This document shows, piece by piece, positions 33,976 through 44,307 of a stretch of 64,000 nucleotides of DNA. The notes under the pieces were generated by a model, which was not told where the DNA came from, made no database searches, and worked only from the letters and a program-made list of their open reading frames with translations. The position numbers and the translations under genes are program-made. Source of the stretch: Sordariomycetes sp. S80-01Y (Eukaryota > Ascomycota > Sordariomycetes); NCBI GenBank assembly GCA_037042185.1, contig JAXQJY010000020.1, forward strand, positions 248,001 through 312,000, given 5' to 3'. Within the stretch, counting starts at the first letter, position 1. The number at the start of each line of letters is the position of its first letter.

Positions 33976-34562
33976 ATGAATACTAGAACCACGATTCCGA
34001 TCAACAGCCAGCCACCTCATCGACTTAGCCCATACAAAGAGATGATAGTACAGTCGCATGATGTATCGACTAGATACAATATCTTCACGGCCATTGTCAA
34101 TTGGGTTTTCTTGGCTGGGTTCGTGGTGCTGCCAGGGACCTTTGAGTCACTCAGCCGTGCCGAGGCTTTGAGTGAATCGCGAGCCGGGAGCATCGTGCAG
34201 TATGCCGCTCAAAATAGTCCATTACTATACATCGGTGGTTTCAGCTGTTTCATAGGTGCAGCGGGCATAGGATGGGTCTGGTGGACCTTCAGGCTTAACT
34301 ATATCTGGCTTGTCGATCATATTTTCTTGTGAGTTACTATGGTTGTCAAGAATTCTTACTGATCTTGTTCAGGCCCGGGCTACTTAATGCGATAGTAGCC
34401 TTATTGATGAGCTTGATCAATATTTATACTGCGCGGAACGGGATATGGTCGGCCCCTGCAATCGTTACTATCTGTATCGCAGGAGCCACTGGGATAGTTA
34501 TGGGTTCAATGCTCGCTTTATATCAGCTTTACTTGTTACAAAGGCTAAATCACACCTCTTGA
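33976..34562 (+). CDS. Small four-helix membrane protein, fungal-specific
   Basis: Exons 33976-34328 and 34373-34562 encode 180 residues. Four hydrophobic helices are visible, starting near FTAIVNWVFLAGFVV, LLYIGGFSCFIGAAGIG, LLNAIVALLMSLINIY and IVTICIAGATGIVMG. The motif AGFVVLPGTFESL after the first helix recurs in uncharacterised ascomycete membrane proteins. No enzyme motif. ATG 33976 was preferred because it leaves a short cytosolic lead; an in-frame ATG lies at 33922. Confidence 0.75.
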
Positions 34563-34583
34563 AGGGCAGAAGCATAAACAATA

Positions 34584-34744
34584 TGAAATTCGAGGAGATT
34601 CACGTGTATCCAATTAAGTGTCTCGACCTGGTCGCTGAGAAATCCGGCCCGCCGGCTACCTTTCCAAGGAGTAGCTGTTCTCAAAGCCATGTCCATGATG
34701 CCGCCCGCAAAGCCTTTCCGAAGTACCCAGATAAGCTAGCTTGA
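34584..34744 (+). pseudogene. Possible MOSC-domain N-terminal fragment
   Basis: MKFEEIHVYPIKCL resembles the first strand of MOSC N-terminal beta-barrel proteins (molybdenum-cofactor sulfurase family). The similarity fades within about 20 residues and the frame stops after 53 codons, so at most a fragment is left. Confidence 0.35.
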
Positions 34745-34757
34745 CACTTAGCAGGCT

Positions 34758-35420
34758 TCACTTCCATACTACGGCACCTGATCGGCCTTCCAATATGGTG
34801 GTCATGACCCTGTAGCTGCTCAGTGTCCAATATATGATATCCTCGAGTCCCTTTATCATATCTGGCGCTACTGATTGGCGCAGTTCATCCAATAAGGCTT
34901 TCAATAAGGGCTGCCTCTTTTGCGCACTGCATTCTCCCCCTAAAGCCCAAGCCAGCGTGTGTCGTCTCGACTCGCCTCGCACATCTAATGACTGCTGTTA
35001 CCCAGCACTTGTATCTTGTATCAGTAGTACGGGCGCGAAGCGACCGTAACTTGCGCGCGTCTCTGGTGTCGCAAGTATCAATGGCGAGCCTGCAGGCCTT
35101 TGGTATTCTTCGCTGAATGTCGCTTCGCTTAAGCCTGGATGATGATCGTCTGCTAGCTTGCCCTCGACCATGCCCATAGCACGACCCCAGCTTTCAAGTT
35201 GGAGTCTTTCGGTATCCAATATGACGTCCCGAGTCGCATTGTCACGCGTGAATGATTTGTATACTTGCACCCAGTCTATGACCTCGACGCAGGGCCCCGC
35301 CAGCCCAATGAGGCTGACGGCAAACCTGCGGGTTCCAACTTCGCTATTGGCGCTTCTCAACCTTCCAGCTCTTGCGTCTGGACCATTCTGATCAAGTATC
35401 ATCCTTCGTTGCAGCATACG
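34758..35420 (-). pseudogene. HeLo-like domain gene fossil
   Basis: The minus strand encodes a helical segment like the start of HeLo/HET-S-type domains (FAVSLIGLAGPCVEVIDWVQ and LDTERLQLESWGRAMGM) followed by a more divergent downstream part. The gene is broken and appears to be a relic. Its orientation matches the flanking Zn2Cys6 relic. No NLR is adjacent to it. Confidence 0.5.
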
Positions 35421-35630
35421 TCTCTCCCTGGGGTCCTAGTTCTTTATCGCCAACTCTTTGAGGCACGAGCTTGTTGTACAATTTAGAAAGCCTTATGAGC
35501 CGCTCCAAAGCACGATCCTCTTACGGCTGTCTAGCCGTTTCTTTAACGCCTGTGAGATCACTCAACATGCCCTCCACTAGTCTCTCTTTTGGAGCTGATT
35601 CTTGGAGCTTGGTCCGAACCGTCAACATCT

Positions 35631-37473
35631 TCAACTGCACTGCAACCCGTTAATGCACCGCTTAGCTTGAGCAGCAGCGTAGACGAATATCGAAACAAAA
35701 TCAAGGCTATGGAACCCTTCGAATTGCCCACACACATTCTTCAGCGTCAATATAGAATCGATGGATTCCAAACATATATTGACAGGAGATACGTCCTTTG
35801 AGTTGACATGGCAAAAGGGTCGGAAGAGTGTCAAGAGACAAAAGTGGTAATACAGGTGCACAAACGGTTCGACGACGACTTTCTCCATGCTGTCACTCAC
35901 GAAGGTCGACGCATACCATGAGAGACAAGCGTGATACGTGTCTAGGAGTGGCTGAGGGAGAGCATCGCCTATGGTAATCTGAACCCGGGATGCTAAGGTG
36001 TATACCCAGTCCGTCAATTGGAAGATGCTGGACGGCATAGCCATGAAGTCTTGATCCACATGACTTACTCCCGCAAGCCCCGGCAAGCTTAACAACTGCT
36101 CAACATTAGCGTCCACCTCCGCGAGGTCCTTCCGCCAAATGAGGATTGGAAAACTGTGCGGTTGAAAATCAAGTCTTGAAGATTGGATGTGTCCAATACT
36201 AAGACGTAGCATTCGAGCAAAGCATACTGCCCCTAGCAGTGCCATCGCTTGCATCGTCCCCGAAGCCCCGAAGATTTTGGCCTCTTCAGTTTGGCGATGC
36301 ACCAAATACAGTCGTCGAAGGCCTTGATCAGTCAGTCTCTGGGCCTCGTCGTACTCTCCCGCAGCTAACTGATGCAAGCCCATCAGAAGTAGAGCTTGGC
36401 CGTTGGGAAAGTCACAGTCCGAATTCTCGGGGGATCCAATGACCTGCAAAGCCTCGACAAAGAGACGATCGCCCAACCCAGCGCAATATGACTGGTACGC
36501 AACGTGACCGGGTATGTTCCGACATCCTAGGCAACATATTATGCGTATGAGCGCCGAGGAGCAGTATTGCTTGTTCCCATTGATGAAGCTGTGTAGAAAG
36601 TGATCTTGCTTCACAATAGAGAATGGGATGTTTTGTCTGCAGAAGAATTTCTCAATGAACTGCCGCACCATTTGGTAGGGCAACAACATCAACTCGGTCT
36701 TCCCCCAATGCTCGCCTATTGAGCTGACAACCGTGGGGCTCATTTTTGCCTAGTTTGGCGAGAACGTATGTCGATATAATTGCGCTGCACTGGGATCTAT
36801 TACTGCGCCACGGCGGAAGGGAGGCGCTGGATCAAAGATCGAGCTGGAAGCTGGGGGCAGCTCTCTTGGCAAGTCATTGGACACGATAGGTGTACAGCCA
36901 GTCGCATTGGACAGGAAAGCGCCCCCGTCCGAGCCACTCTCGAGTGAGCCGTTGTGGTCGTACGCGGTGGTACAGTCTCGTTGACATCGTCTTCGACTTA
37001 GATGTTGGGCAATCTTCCTAATAGGCTCTCGTCGCCAGAGCGCAAGGAGGGCCTCGTTGTCGTGTGGCCTCGTCACTAGAGCCTCAAATATGGTGCTGCT
37101 GGAGGCTTCGTACGCCAGGAGCTCGTCTCGTAGTCCACGCAGCCTGTCTTTGCTTTCGTTGGGACGCTTGGCGTGGACACAAGAGAGATTAAGTGACAAA
37201 CATCGCTCGCAAGGACTCTCGCCGTTGCACTGTACCGAGAGAGAAGGAGACAGGTCAGCTCGAGCCCATTACAATGGCTTTTAGGTAGTCAATCACAATC
37301 TAGGGAATGTCACGGGCGAGACAAGGGTGGTCGTGCTGCGGATCCTCTACCCGACAGATGCTAGGAGGAGCTAGGACTAGCGTCAGACCTCGGGAGGTAG
37401 ATGGACTTACTCGTGCTCTCATCTGACGACAACCCTGGCAAGCTTTGAAGGTGGTGCGTTTTGTCCTGACCAT
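35631..37473 (-). pseudogene. Zn2Cys6 transcription factor with one premature TAG
   Basis: Exon 1 (37473-37411) and exon 2 (from 37229) join across a 181-bp intron to give a canonical binuclear cluster, C-x2-C-x6-C-x5-C-x2-C-x6-C (ACQGCRQMRAR then CNGESPCERCLSLNLSC). The frame continues through a linker to FSPN, then a TAG at about 36747-36749, then in the same frame MSPTVVSSIGEHWGKTELM and a long fungal-type middle domain down to 35631. The TAG is one C-to-T step from CAG at a CpA site. Without it this is a normal regulator of about 600 residues. A translation restart at 36743 would lack the DNA-binding domain. Confidence 0.75.
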
Positions 37474-38573
37474 CTCGATGGAGGAAGCGGTGTCGGCATA
37501 AATGGCATAACCACAATTGATGGAAGAGTATTGTCATGGACCTCCAGGTATTAGTATCGTCATGTTGTGGATGGCGATTTTAGGGACCTAGACGGGCGGC
37601 TGGCGCTGGCGCCGGTCTGTCCTGTCGAGGAGTAAGTGGGTGAGGTGAGTGAGTGGGGAGGCCGTGATTGGGGGAAAGAGCCGGGGATGGCTTTATCCTG
37701 GCGCCCCGCGACATAACCGCTGCTTACGGCATTCTGCCGTCATCACGAGCTGACGCATTTGCATGAGAACGAACGGCACCTTTTCACCGGCGGGCTACTT
37801 TGCTCTGGCCTCTGCCTTGGGGTGAATCCTGTGCCACAACTGAATCGTCCACCAACGAATTGAGCGTCTGGCTAGTAAGTCACGGCCAGTCTTTTTTGAG
37901 ACAGCTATGTGTCGACGATGAATTGAAACCATACTGAGCTGGTTCGCAAGAGGGAAATCTGGCGACTGCGTGGGCGATTTACTCCAAATGATGGAGATGA
38001 TGGAAGAAACCCACACTCTGGTTCAGTTGTTGGGAGTCCAGCTCGAGATCGCACAGGAGAATACATCATAGACAAAACTGCCAAGGTTTCTTGAATGAAG
38101 ATACTAGACCCCTAAGGTGTGCCTTCGAACAGTACATTAGACTCGGCTGTGAACGCGTCGCACTGAGATTCGAGAAGTGTAGGCGCTTGCAGCCGCATGA
38201 GGCGGACGGGCGAATCTTAAATGCGAAATACCATGGCCAACGCCTCATGCTAGATCACAGCCAGGCGAACCAGCTACAATATAATTGGGATCTGCAGGTG
38301 GACGGCCGAGAAGCAAACCGTCGCAGCAGTCACAGGTCTCAAGCTCCAATATCAAAGAAGGCAAGCCGGCGTAAGCTAGACACATCACCAAAGGGGGTTC
38401 TTATGTCGCAGCAGGACGGACGTCTCCTTAAGTCAAAGGAATGGAAGAGTGGTCTTCCTTGGCCGGCTATCATGTGCTATTCAGCGATACTTTCCCTGGA
38501 CGGCGGTCTCGAGTAGCCTCCGGGTACACTGCTCGTCGAAGTCGAAGCGTCGTAGTGAGATTGATTTGTTGGC
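37474..38573. other. Intergenic / unrecognised
   Basis: 1.1 kb containing the regulator's upstream region. A 141-codon open frame (38091-38516 plus) has no recognisable domain and overlaps the next gene's downstream side. Confidence 0.4.
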
Positions 38574-41099
38574 TTACTCTTCAAGCATGCTAATAAGCCT
38601 TTCTGCACGAGACACAGCGACGTACGAGTCGCATGATATCCACTTCCTGAAAGCCTCCCCTTTCGATGGACCTCGACTATATTGGCCACACAAGCAGATC
38701 CCTAATCTTCCAGCTTTTGATTGCCATGGGGCCTTCGCTGCGTAAGGTGATGGGTGCCTAGCTGTGCGAATGTCGCATTCAACCCTGACGATAGGTTGGT
38801 CTGTCAAGCCCAAAGCACCTCCCAAAGTGCTGGAAATACTAATACTCTCTTTGCAGAGAGTAAAGTGAAAATTGTTGCGTCGACGATCTTTGTATGTACG
38901 AACAGAGCATCCAGCCCGCGCATCCGCGATTTTCTTTGCCAAATTTCTCGCTACCTTTGTTCGAGCACCTTTGAGAGCTCGCTCTTGAGAATTAGTATGA
39001 TCAACTGTGCCAACAATGGAAAAGTCCAGTGGATTTGCATTGTTCAGTCCCCAGCCACGATGTTGAGCCAGATAGGCAGGCCTCAGCCGCAGAAATGCCT
39101 GGTGTTTCCAGGATGCAAAAATGATAGTCATAAGGGCTTCTGATATGTGGACAAGAGGTATTTCCACGGTTTCCGAGAAGCGAACCAGAACGACAAAGTT
39201 CAGGTGCGCGTCGTCTTTCCTCATCTCGTGGCAGTGAAGCATCCCGCTTTGTGGGTGAGGGTTGGTCGACTTCGCATAAGTTAAATGCTCTCGAATCCGG
39301 CGTCTCAACCCCCCAAATCTGCGGCCCGAACCAACGGATCCCGCAGCGCCTACGTAAATCTTGAAGAAGTCGGGGTCATTGTTTGTGATAATGTCCGCAT
39401 ATACACCCTGGCTTTCGTCACCGGTGTTCCCACCCAGCGAGAGAAGTCTGAATATTGATTAGCAATGTATACCGGTAGAAGACAGAATCTTACCTTGGCC
39501 CAGTAAGCTCTTCGGGCGATAGAATTAAACAAGCAACCTCGGCGCGAATGGCACTTGTTATCGTCGATGCAATGAACTCTACTTCGTTGACTCGAAAGTA
39601 AAAGCGTACACTTGGCGTTGTTCGGATCTTCCGAGAGAGAGACAGTCGCTGTAAATTTTTGGTGATACTTAATATCACATGGTAAAGTTCACGGTGCTCG
39701 TCGGATTTGAAGCCGTTGGATCCAGGATTTACCTGGTTCTTGTACGGTGCGCTTGGTCGGTTAGAAAGGATTTGACGAGTATCAGTCACTGATGTTGAAG
39801 TAATAAAACTATTTCCGGTCCAAGTGACGGAGTTCAAAGTTGTTGCCTCCTTTGTCAACGGAAGACTTGAAGGGCGGCGTAGGAAGTCGGCAAGGATTTC
39901 TGCTTTGCGAATAGCTGCTTTCTTCGGAGATTGAACCCAATGAGTAAAGGTTGTGCCTTTATGACCTCCTACAGCATGAGTTCCGGATATCAAAACGCCC
40001 AGTTGGCGAGCATCGCTGGTGCACGCCGCACTGCTCGCAAATGGAAAGCAATGGTTTCTGGCGCTCAAGTCCAAATTCACGTCGACAGTGCGAGAAATTT
40101 GAAGTCCATAGTGAAGGCCGACTTGCAACGGTAAAACAATGTCAACATGGGCTCCATCTTGGCTCGTCATGAGCGTGATGTGGAAGCGCACTACGCGCCC
40201 ATTCTGGTTGAGAACGTAAACTCGGAATGCTCCGCCACGTCGAAGTCGATCTTGACGACGACGCTTCGCAGTCATGGAACTTTGTGTCCCACTTGTCGCC
40301 AGTGTTTGACGAAGCACAGCTGACTCTTCGGGATCCATTGTATCCAAGCCTTTGAAGTATGTTCTCAAACCATTGAGGCGGAGGGGGCTGATTTCGTTGA
40401 GGCCCCAGTTCAGAGGCACTGGCTCTAAAGGCTTAGGCCTGCAGACGACATAGCCTTTTCTTGGGCAGGAGCCAAAAAGTATGGCCATAATTGCCTGTGT
40501 AATGACAACCAATTCCTTGTCCACGGAAGTCGTGAAGGTAGCCAATGTGGCCCAATTCGATCTCCATCCTGGGGTGTGCACCGCTTGGTAATAAGGGACC
40601 ACTGAGTGCTTCTTGCTCTTCTTCTCGAGTTCGATTCCTTGAGCTCGTGCTCGCATACCGGTCGACCGTGATTTGTAAGGCCCGGCAGCCGCGACAATGT
40701 AAATCTTTTTATCTGATTGGTCCGCATCGTTCGTCAAAATATCTGCTAAGACCCCTTGGGAGGTCGCTTCGAGAGGCCCGATCAGGCTCGTGATGCTACA
40801 GCACGTAAGACAATTTGCTTCAAACATTTATCTGGGATGTTGAGTGCCAAAGCTTACCAGTTATTCAGCGTCTCTTGACATGAGAAAATACGTTTTACAG
40901 CGGGATTAGTCGCCAAGACGATACCCTGTACAATCTCGTGGCGCGGCTGGCGGAAGAGATATTCTCCGATTGCGGGATGCACCTCCAACCTCATTTCTGA
41001 GGACACGTGTTTGATGATGTTGTCCACGCACTCCACGATGAGATCGGCGAAATCAATCTCTTCCATTGTCGAGGCAGTCGAGCTTGACAACGTCTTCAT
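38574..41099 (-). CDS. Protein with two tandem GIY-YIG-like modules
   Basis: Exons 41099-40858, 40795-39494 and 39447-38574 give about 805 residues. Two homologous halves can be laid over each other. The second begins SQGVYADIITNNDPDFFKIY followed by VGAAG, then GLRRRIREHL and a later Glu in IPLVHISEAL. This is the GIY...YIG, Arg...His and Glu signature of GIY-YIG endonucleases. The first half reads SQGVLADILTND and KKIYIVAAAG, so the tyrosine of GIY and the glycine of YIG are changed. That suggests a degenerate copy beside an active-looking one. The N-terminal 80 residues are acidic and unrelated. Fungal function is unknown; DNA cleavage is an inference from the motif alone. No signal peptide or helicase domain was seen. 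Confidence 0.7.
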
Positions 41100-41939
41100 T
41101 CTCTAAGGGTGTTGGTGAGGCCTACTCTACCATAAGGCAGGTCACTCACTATTTAACAACTACTATCAATAACGTCATTTGACCAGCCGAGCATTCCAGC
41201 GATCGTACTCTTGCATTAACTTTCGGCGATAAGCCAAACAACAAGCCACGATGATGCGAGTTTGGAGCAGAAATCTTGACATTATAGCTTCTGGGGTTTT
41301 CCAGCGCATCCATCGTTCGTGAGAGGACTTTCTGTTGCCGCGCTCACCATCCTCATTTCATACAAGCTTCATAAGTATCCCGCCGAAGCAGAGAGAAGCG
41401 ACACGTCAAAAGTTGCGTCCAACCAGCCCCCACCCCCCCCCCCCCAAAAAAAAACCTCTAGAGTTGGTGCCAAAGCACCCATTTTTCATAATCTACGCCA
41501 CGAAGCGGCAAGAACAACCTAATGAAACTAGCTTGACTCACGATCGAATGCATTGTGCCGCCGCTAAAGAATCTCCCCTCGCTCAATTCGTCAGCGGACC
41601 TGTCGTCCGTCCACCCAACACTCCAAACTTCCTTCCGACCTTGGCTGATGGCCGTACTCAGCATATCAACCGCCTATGATAGCCATAGACCCGCGTTGAC
41701 GATAATGATTGCTATTCACTATGTCCTCCGCGAAATGAGATCGTCATGAATCTTGACTACGGTCTTATGTCGATGCTCAAAACGTTTGCAAATACACCCC
41801 CACTGAGCTCTTCACCCTACATTTTGTGTTCGTCTGCCACTCGGGGAGATGCGTGCTTACATGATCGCTCAATCAAAAAGACTCGCAAATTGTGGGGCTA
41901 AAATGCAACCCCGCTTCGTCAATCACCTGAGCTTCGATA
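41100..41939. other. Intergenic with C-run/A-run
   Basis: Contains a tract of about 13 C then 9 A near 41433-41454. No supported gene. Confidence 0.45.
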
Positions 41940-42878
41940 TTGCTCAGTCTCAACTCCCACGTATCCTCGTCGTGCTTGTTGCCATATCTTGCAACTCGTA
42001 GCTATTCGGACGCCTCGCCGAAGTCCCCGTTCGCCATTTCTGAACCTACACATCTTCGCTTTGCAACGGTCGATACCTCAACCGAAAAACGATTAATCAT
42101 GTGGCGATGGTGGAGCAAGCAGCTCGATATTAGGGCTTTCTTGGTTTTCCAACGCCTACGACGATTCAACCAAACCTTTATTGTCCTTGCTGCTCTTGTC
42201 AGTGGGCTTGACATTGGTGCCTTGTCTTACCAGGAATTCCGTTCGCGCGACGAACACGATGCTAGCCTCAATCGTGTCGCCGAGGGCTTCCTTTGCAGCT
42301 CGGCCATCACGGCTGTCGTATCCGCGCTCACTGCGGGGATGCTACTCTTTCAATTCGAAGGATTGGAAAAAGCGAGCCGATTACATCTTGCTGTGGCTTG
42401 GGCTCCATTAACATTGATGGATGTAGCAATTGTCGAGTTCCTTATTGGAATTACGTGTTGGTACTCGGCCAACAATGTACGCTGGAGAGGGGCTTTGATG
42501 GCAACACAACTGTCCGCCCTAATCGGATTCTGCATTGCGCTTTCAGTATTCATGTGGCTTAGCATGAGAAAGAAGGGCGGGCTGGGAGAAGAAGAGAGGC
42601 AGCTAGCTGCCACTGAAAAGCGTGGGGTAGATGCCGATCGTGAGGAAGAACCTCAAGGCACTGATTCTTGGCTGGGAGATACGACAACGACGTCTGAGTT
42701 CGAGACAAAGCGAGTCCAGCGTCAGGAAGCCGAGGCTGAAAAAGGGTCTCGAGAGGGTCAGCCTCGAGCGAGGCGGCTCCTCGGCACCAAGAGGGATGTG
42801 GCCGATGCAGAAGTTGATAAGGCAAAGCGAACAGGCGTGCCGTTGACGACAACAGATGCGTCAACTCAAGGTCAGTAA
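41940..42878 (+). CDS. Four-helix membrane protein with charged C-terminal tail
   Basis: 312 codons from 41940; a more likely start may be ATG 42099 (MWRWWSKQLDIRAF). Four hydrophobic helices follow (IVLAALVSGLDIGALSY, AITAVVSALTAGMLLFQF, LTLMDVAIVEFLIGITCW, LSALIGFCIALSVFMWLSM), then about 100 Glu/Arg/Lys-rich residues. Similar uncharacterised proteins are common in ascomycetes. No catalytic motif. Confidence 0.7.
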   Translation: MLSLNSHVSSSCLLPYLATRSYSDASPKSPFAISEPTHLRFATVDTSTEKRLIMWRWWSKQLDIRAFLVFQRLRRFNQTFIVLAALVSGLDIGALSYQEFRSRDEHDASLNRVAEGFLCSSAITAVVSALTAGMLLFQFEGLEKASRLHLAVAWAPLTLMDVAIVEFLIGITCWYSANNVRWRGALMATQLSALIGFCIALSVFMWLSMRKKGGLGEEERQLAATEKRGVDADREEEPQGTDSWLGDTTTTSEFETKRVQRQEAEAEKGSREGQPRARRLLGTKRDVADAEVDKAKRTGVPLTTTDASTQGQ

Positions 42879-43303
42879 ACCAAGCTAGTGTCCGAGCCTA
42901 GGTCTTGCTCGCTAGCAATCGCCCAGCGTCTTAAAGTTGGTGCTCGGTTACGCAGGGAAGCTAGGCACTGAGCTGAGTGCTGTTGTTTGTCTTGTTTTAT
43001 GAGGAGGATTTCCCGGGCTTTGTATTCAAGCCTCCGCATTGTTTGTTCATGAGGTATAGAGAGATATCTGGGAGGGTTAATGGTGAGAGTTTTGCTGCTT
43101 GGCTGGGCAGCCGTGGTGGGTAAAGCCGTGGCTTTTCAAGGCTTCATCCATAGTTTCCACGTTTTTGCTCTTAGCAGACCGCTACTAAAGTATGTACGGA
43201 TTTCACAGCTCTTCATCACAAGTACATAGTCGGTTCACTTGCAGCTATGGCTGGCTGGGTTCAACACAAATGATACCACCCATTCTAGGTCTTGTGGATC
43301 CAA

Positions 43304-43399
43304 GCGTTCCAATATCAATGCCACAAGGAATACCGCATAGGTGAAACTTGTGGTCTCAAATTGGTTTGCGACGTTGGCTACAAGGATCGGCCATGCAAG
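43304..43399 (+). repeat. Duplicated fragment of the small Cys-rich gene at 59470
   Basis: About 95 bp starting GCGTTCCAATATCAATGCCA are nearly identical (about 3 mismatches) to 59521-59616 inside a small protein gene. Similarity stops sharply on both sides. The copy keeps the frame for FQYQCHKEYRIGETCGLKL but has no start or tail of its own. Confidence 0.88.
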
Positions 43400-44307
43400 G
43401 ATACAGCACACGCGCAATCCAGCAGGACCCAGCGGCCGCCCGTCAGGCAGAAAGTTGATAGAGCGGGCGATTCTGGATGATTAGTTCACCATGGCGTGGT
43501 ATTGACGGGGTCTTGTCCAGGACCAGCACAGTGGACATCAAACTCAGTGCTCTCCTTCTGAAGTGTTGACGGAACGATCAACAAGCACAGGTGCCGGACA
43601 AACTGATCGCACTCGCCGCACTTCCAGTTGGCGCGGATGTACTACTCGAACTTCGCTGTGCTCTCTGGCCGAATGAGCAGCCATATCTTGCTGCTAACGT
43701 GACTGTCGAAGTGGACGCGTCGCTTGCCATCGCGAGATCCGGACGCTATTTATTTAGCAGGAGTCGAAGCAGCCTAGGGCAACGGCGATCGCTGTAATGT
43801 AGCATCGGCTTGGTGGTGAACCAAAAATCTTGTGGTGAGATGTACCGTGCGTCGATACGAGGCAAACGCGATTGGGTAGGCTGATTGGGATGACCACTCC
43901 ACTTGCAGCCGACACCTATTGTGTGGAGTGAGCGTAGTGACAGCACCTACCCTGCACTAAGCTCCGACTTTCATCAGCTTCTGGGCCAACGAAGTCAGTG
44001 AAACGAAACGGGCAGTTCTGTCGCCGAACGATGTTGCAGCGGATTCGCAGGGAGAGACACGGCTTATCCTAAGTCCTTATGCATTGTCAGGCGTCGGCGG
44101 ATTAACTTCAGGCTCTGAACCAAGGATTGCGACTCTCGCGTCCCAAATCGTGCAACAATTCACTTGCAGGAGCCGGAACTATTCAGTCAGACTGCACCAT
44201 ACCAAGTCCTCCATCATCCGAAAAAGCTCGACCCCCCGGCGTTGACCTGACCCTCGGAGAACCTCATTGGCGGCACGAGCGAACCTGAAGACGTTCCAAC
44301 CTCCTAG
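43400..44307. other. Intergenic / unrecognised
   Basis: About 900 bp between the duplicated fragment and the TPR-NLR stop. Open frames (43591-43797 plus) show no domain. Confidence 0.4.
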
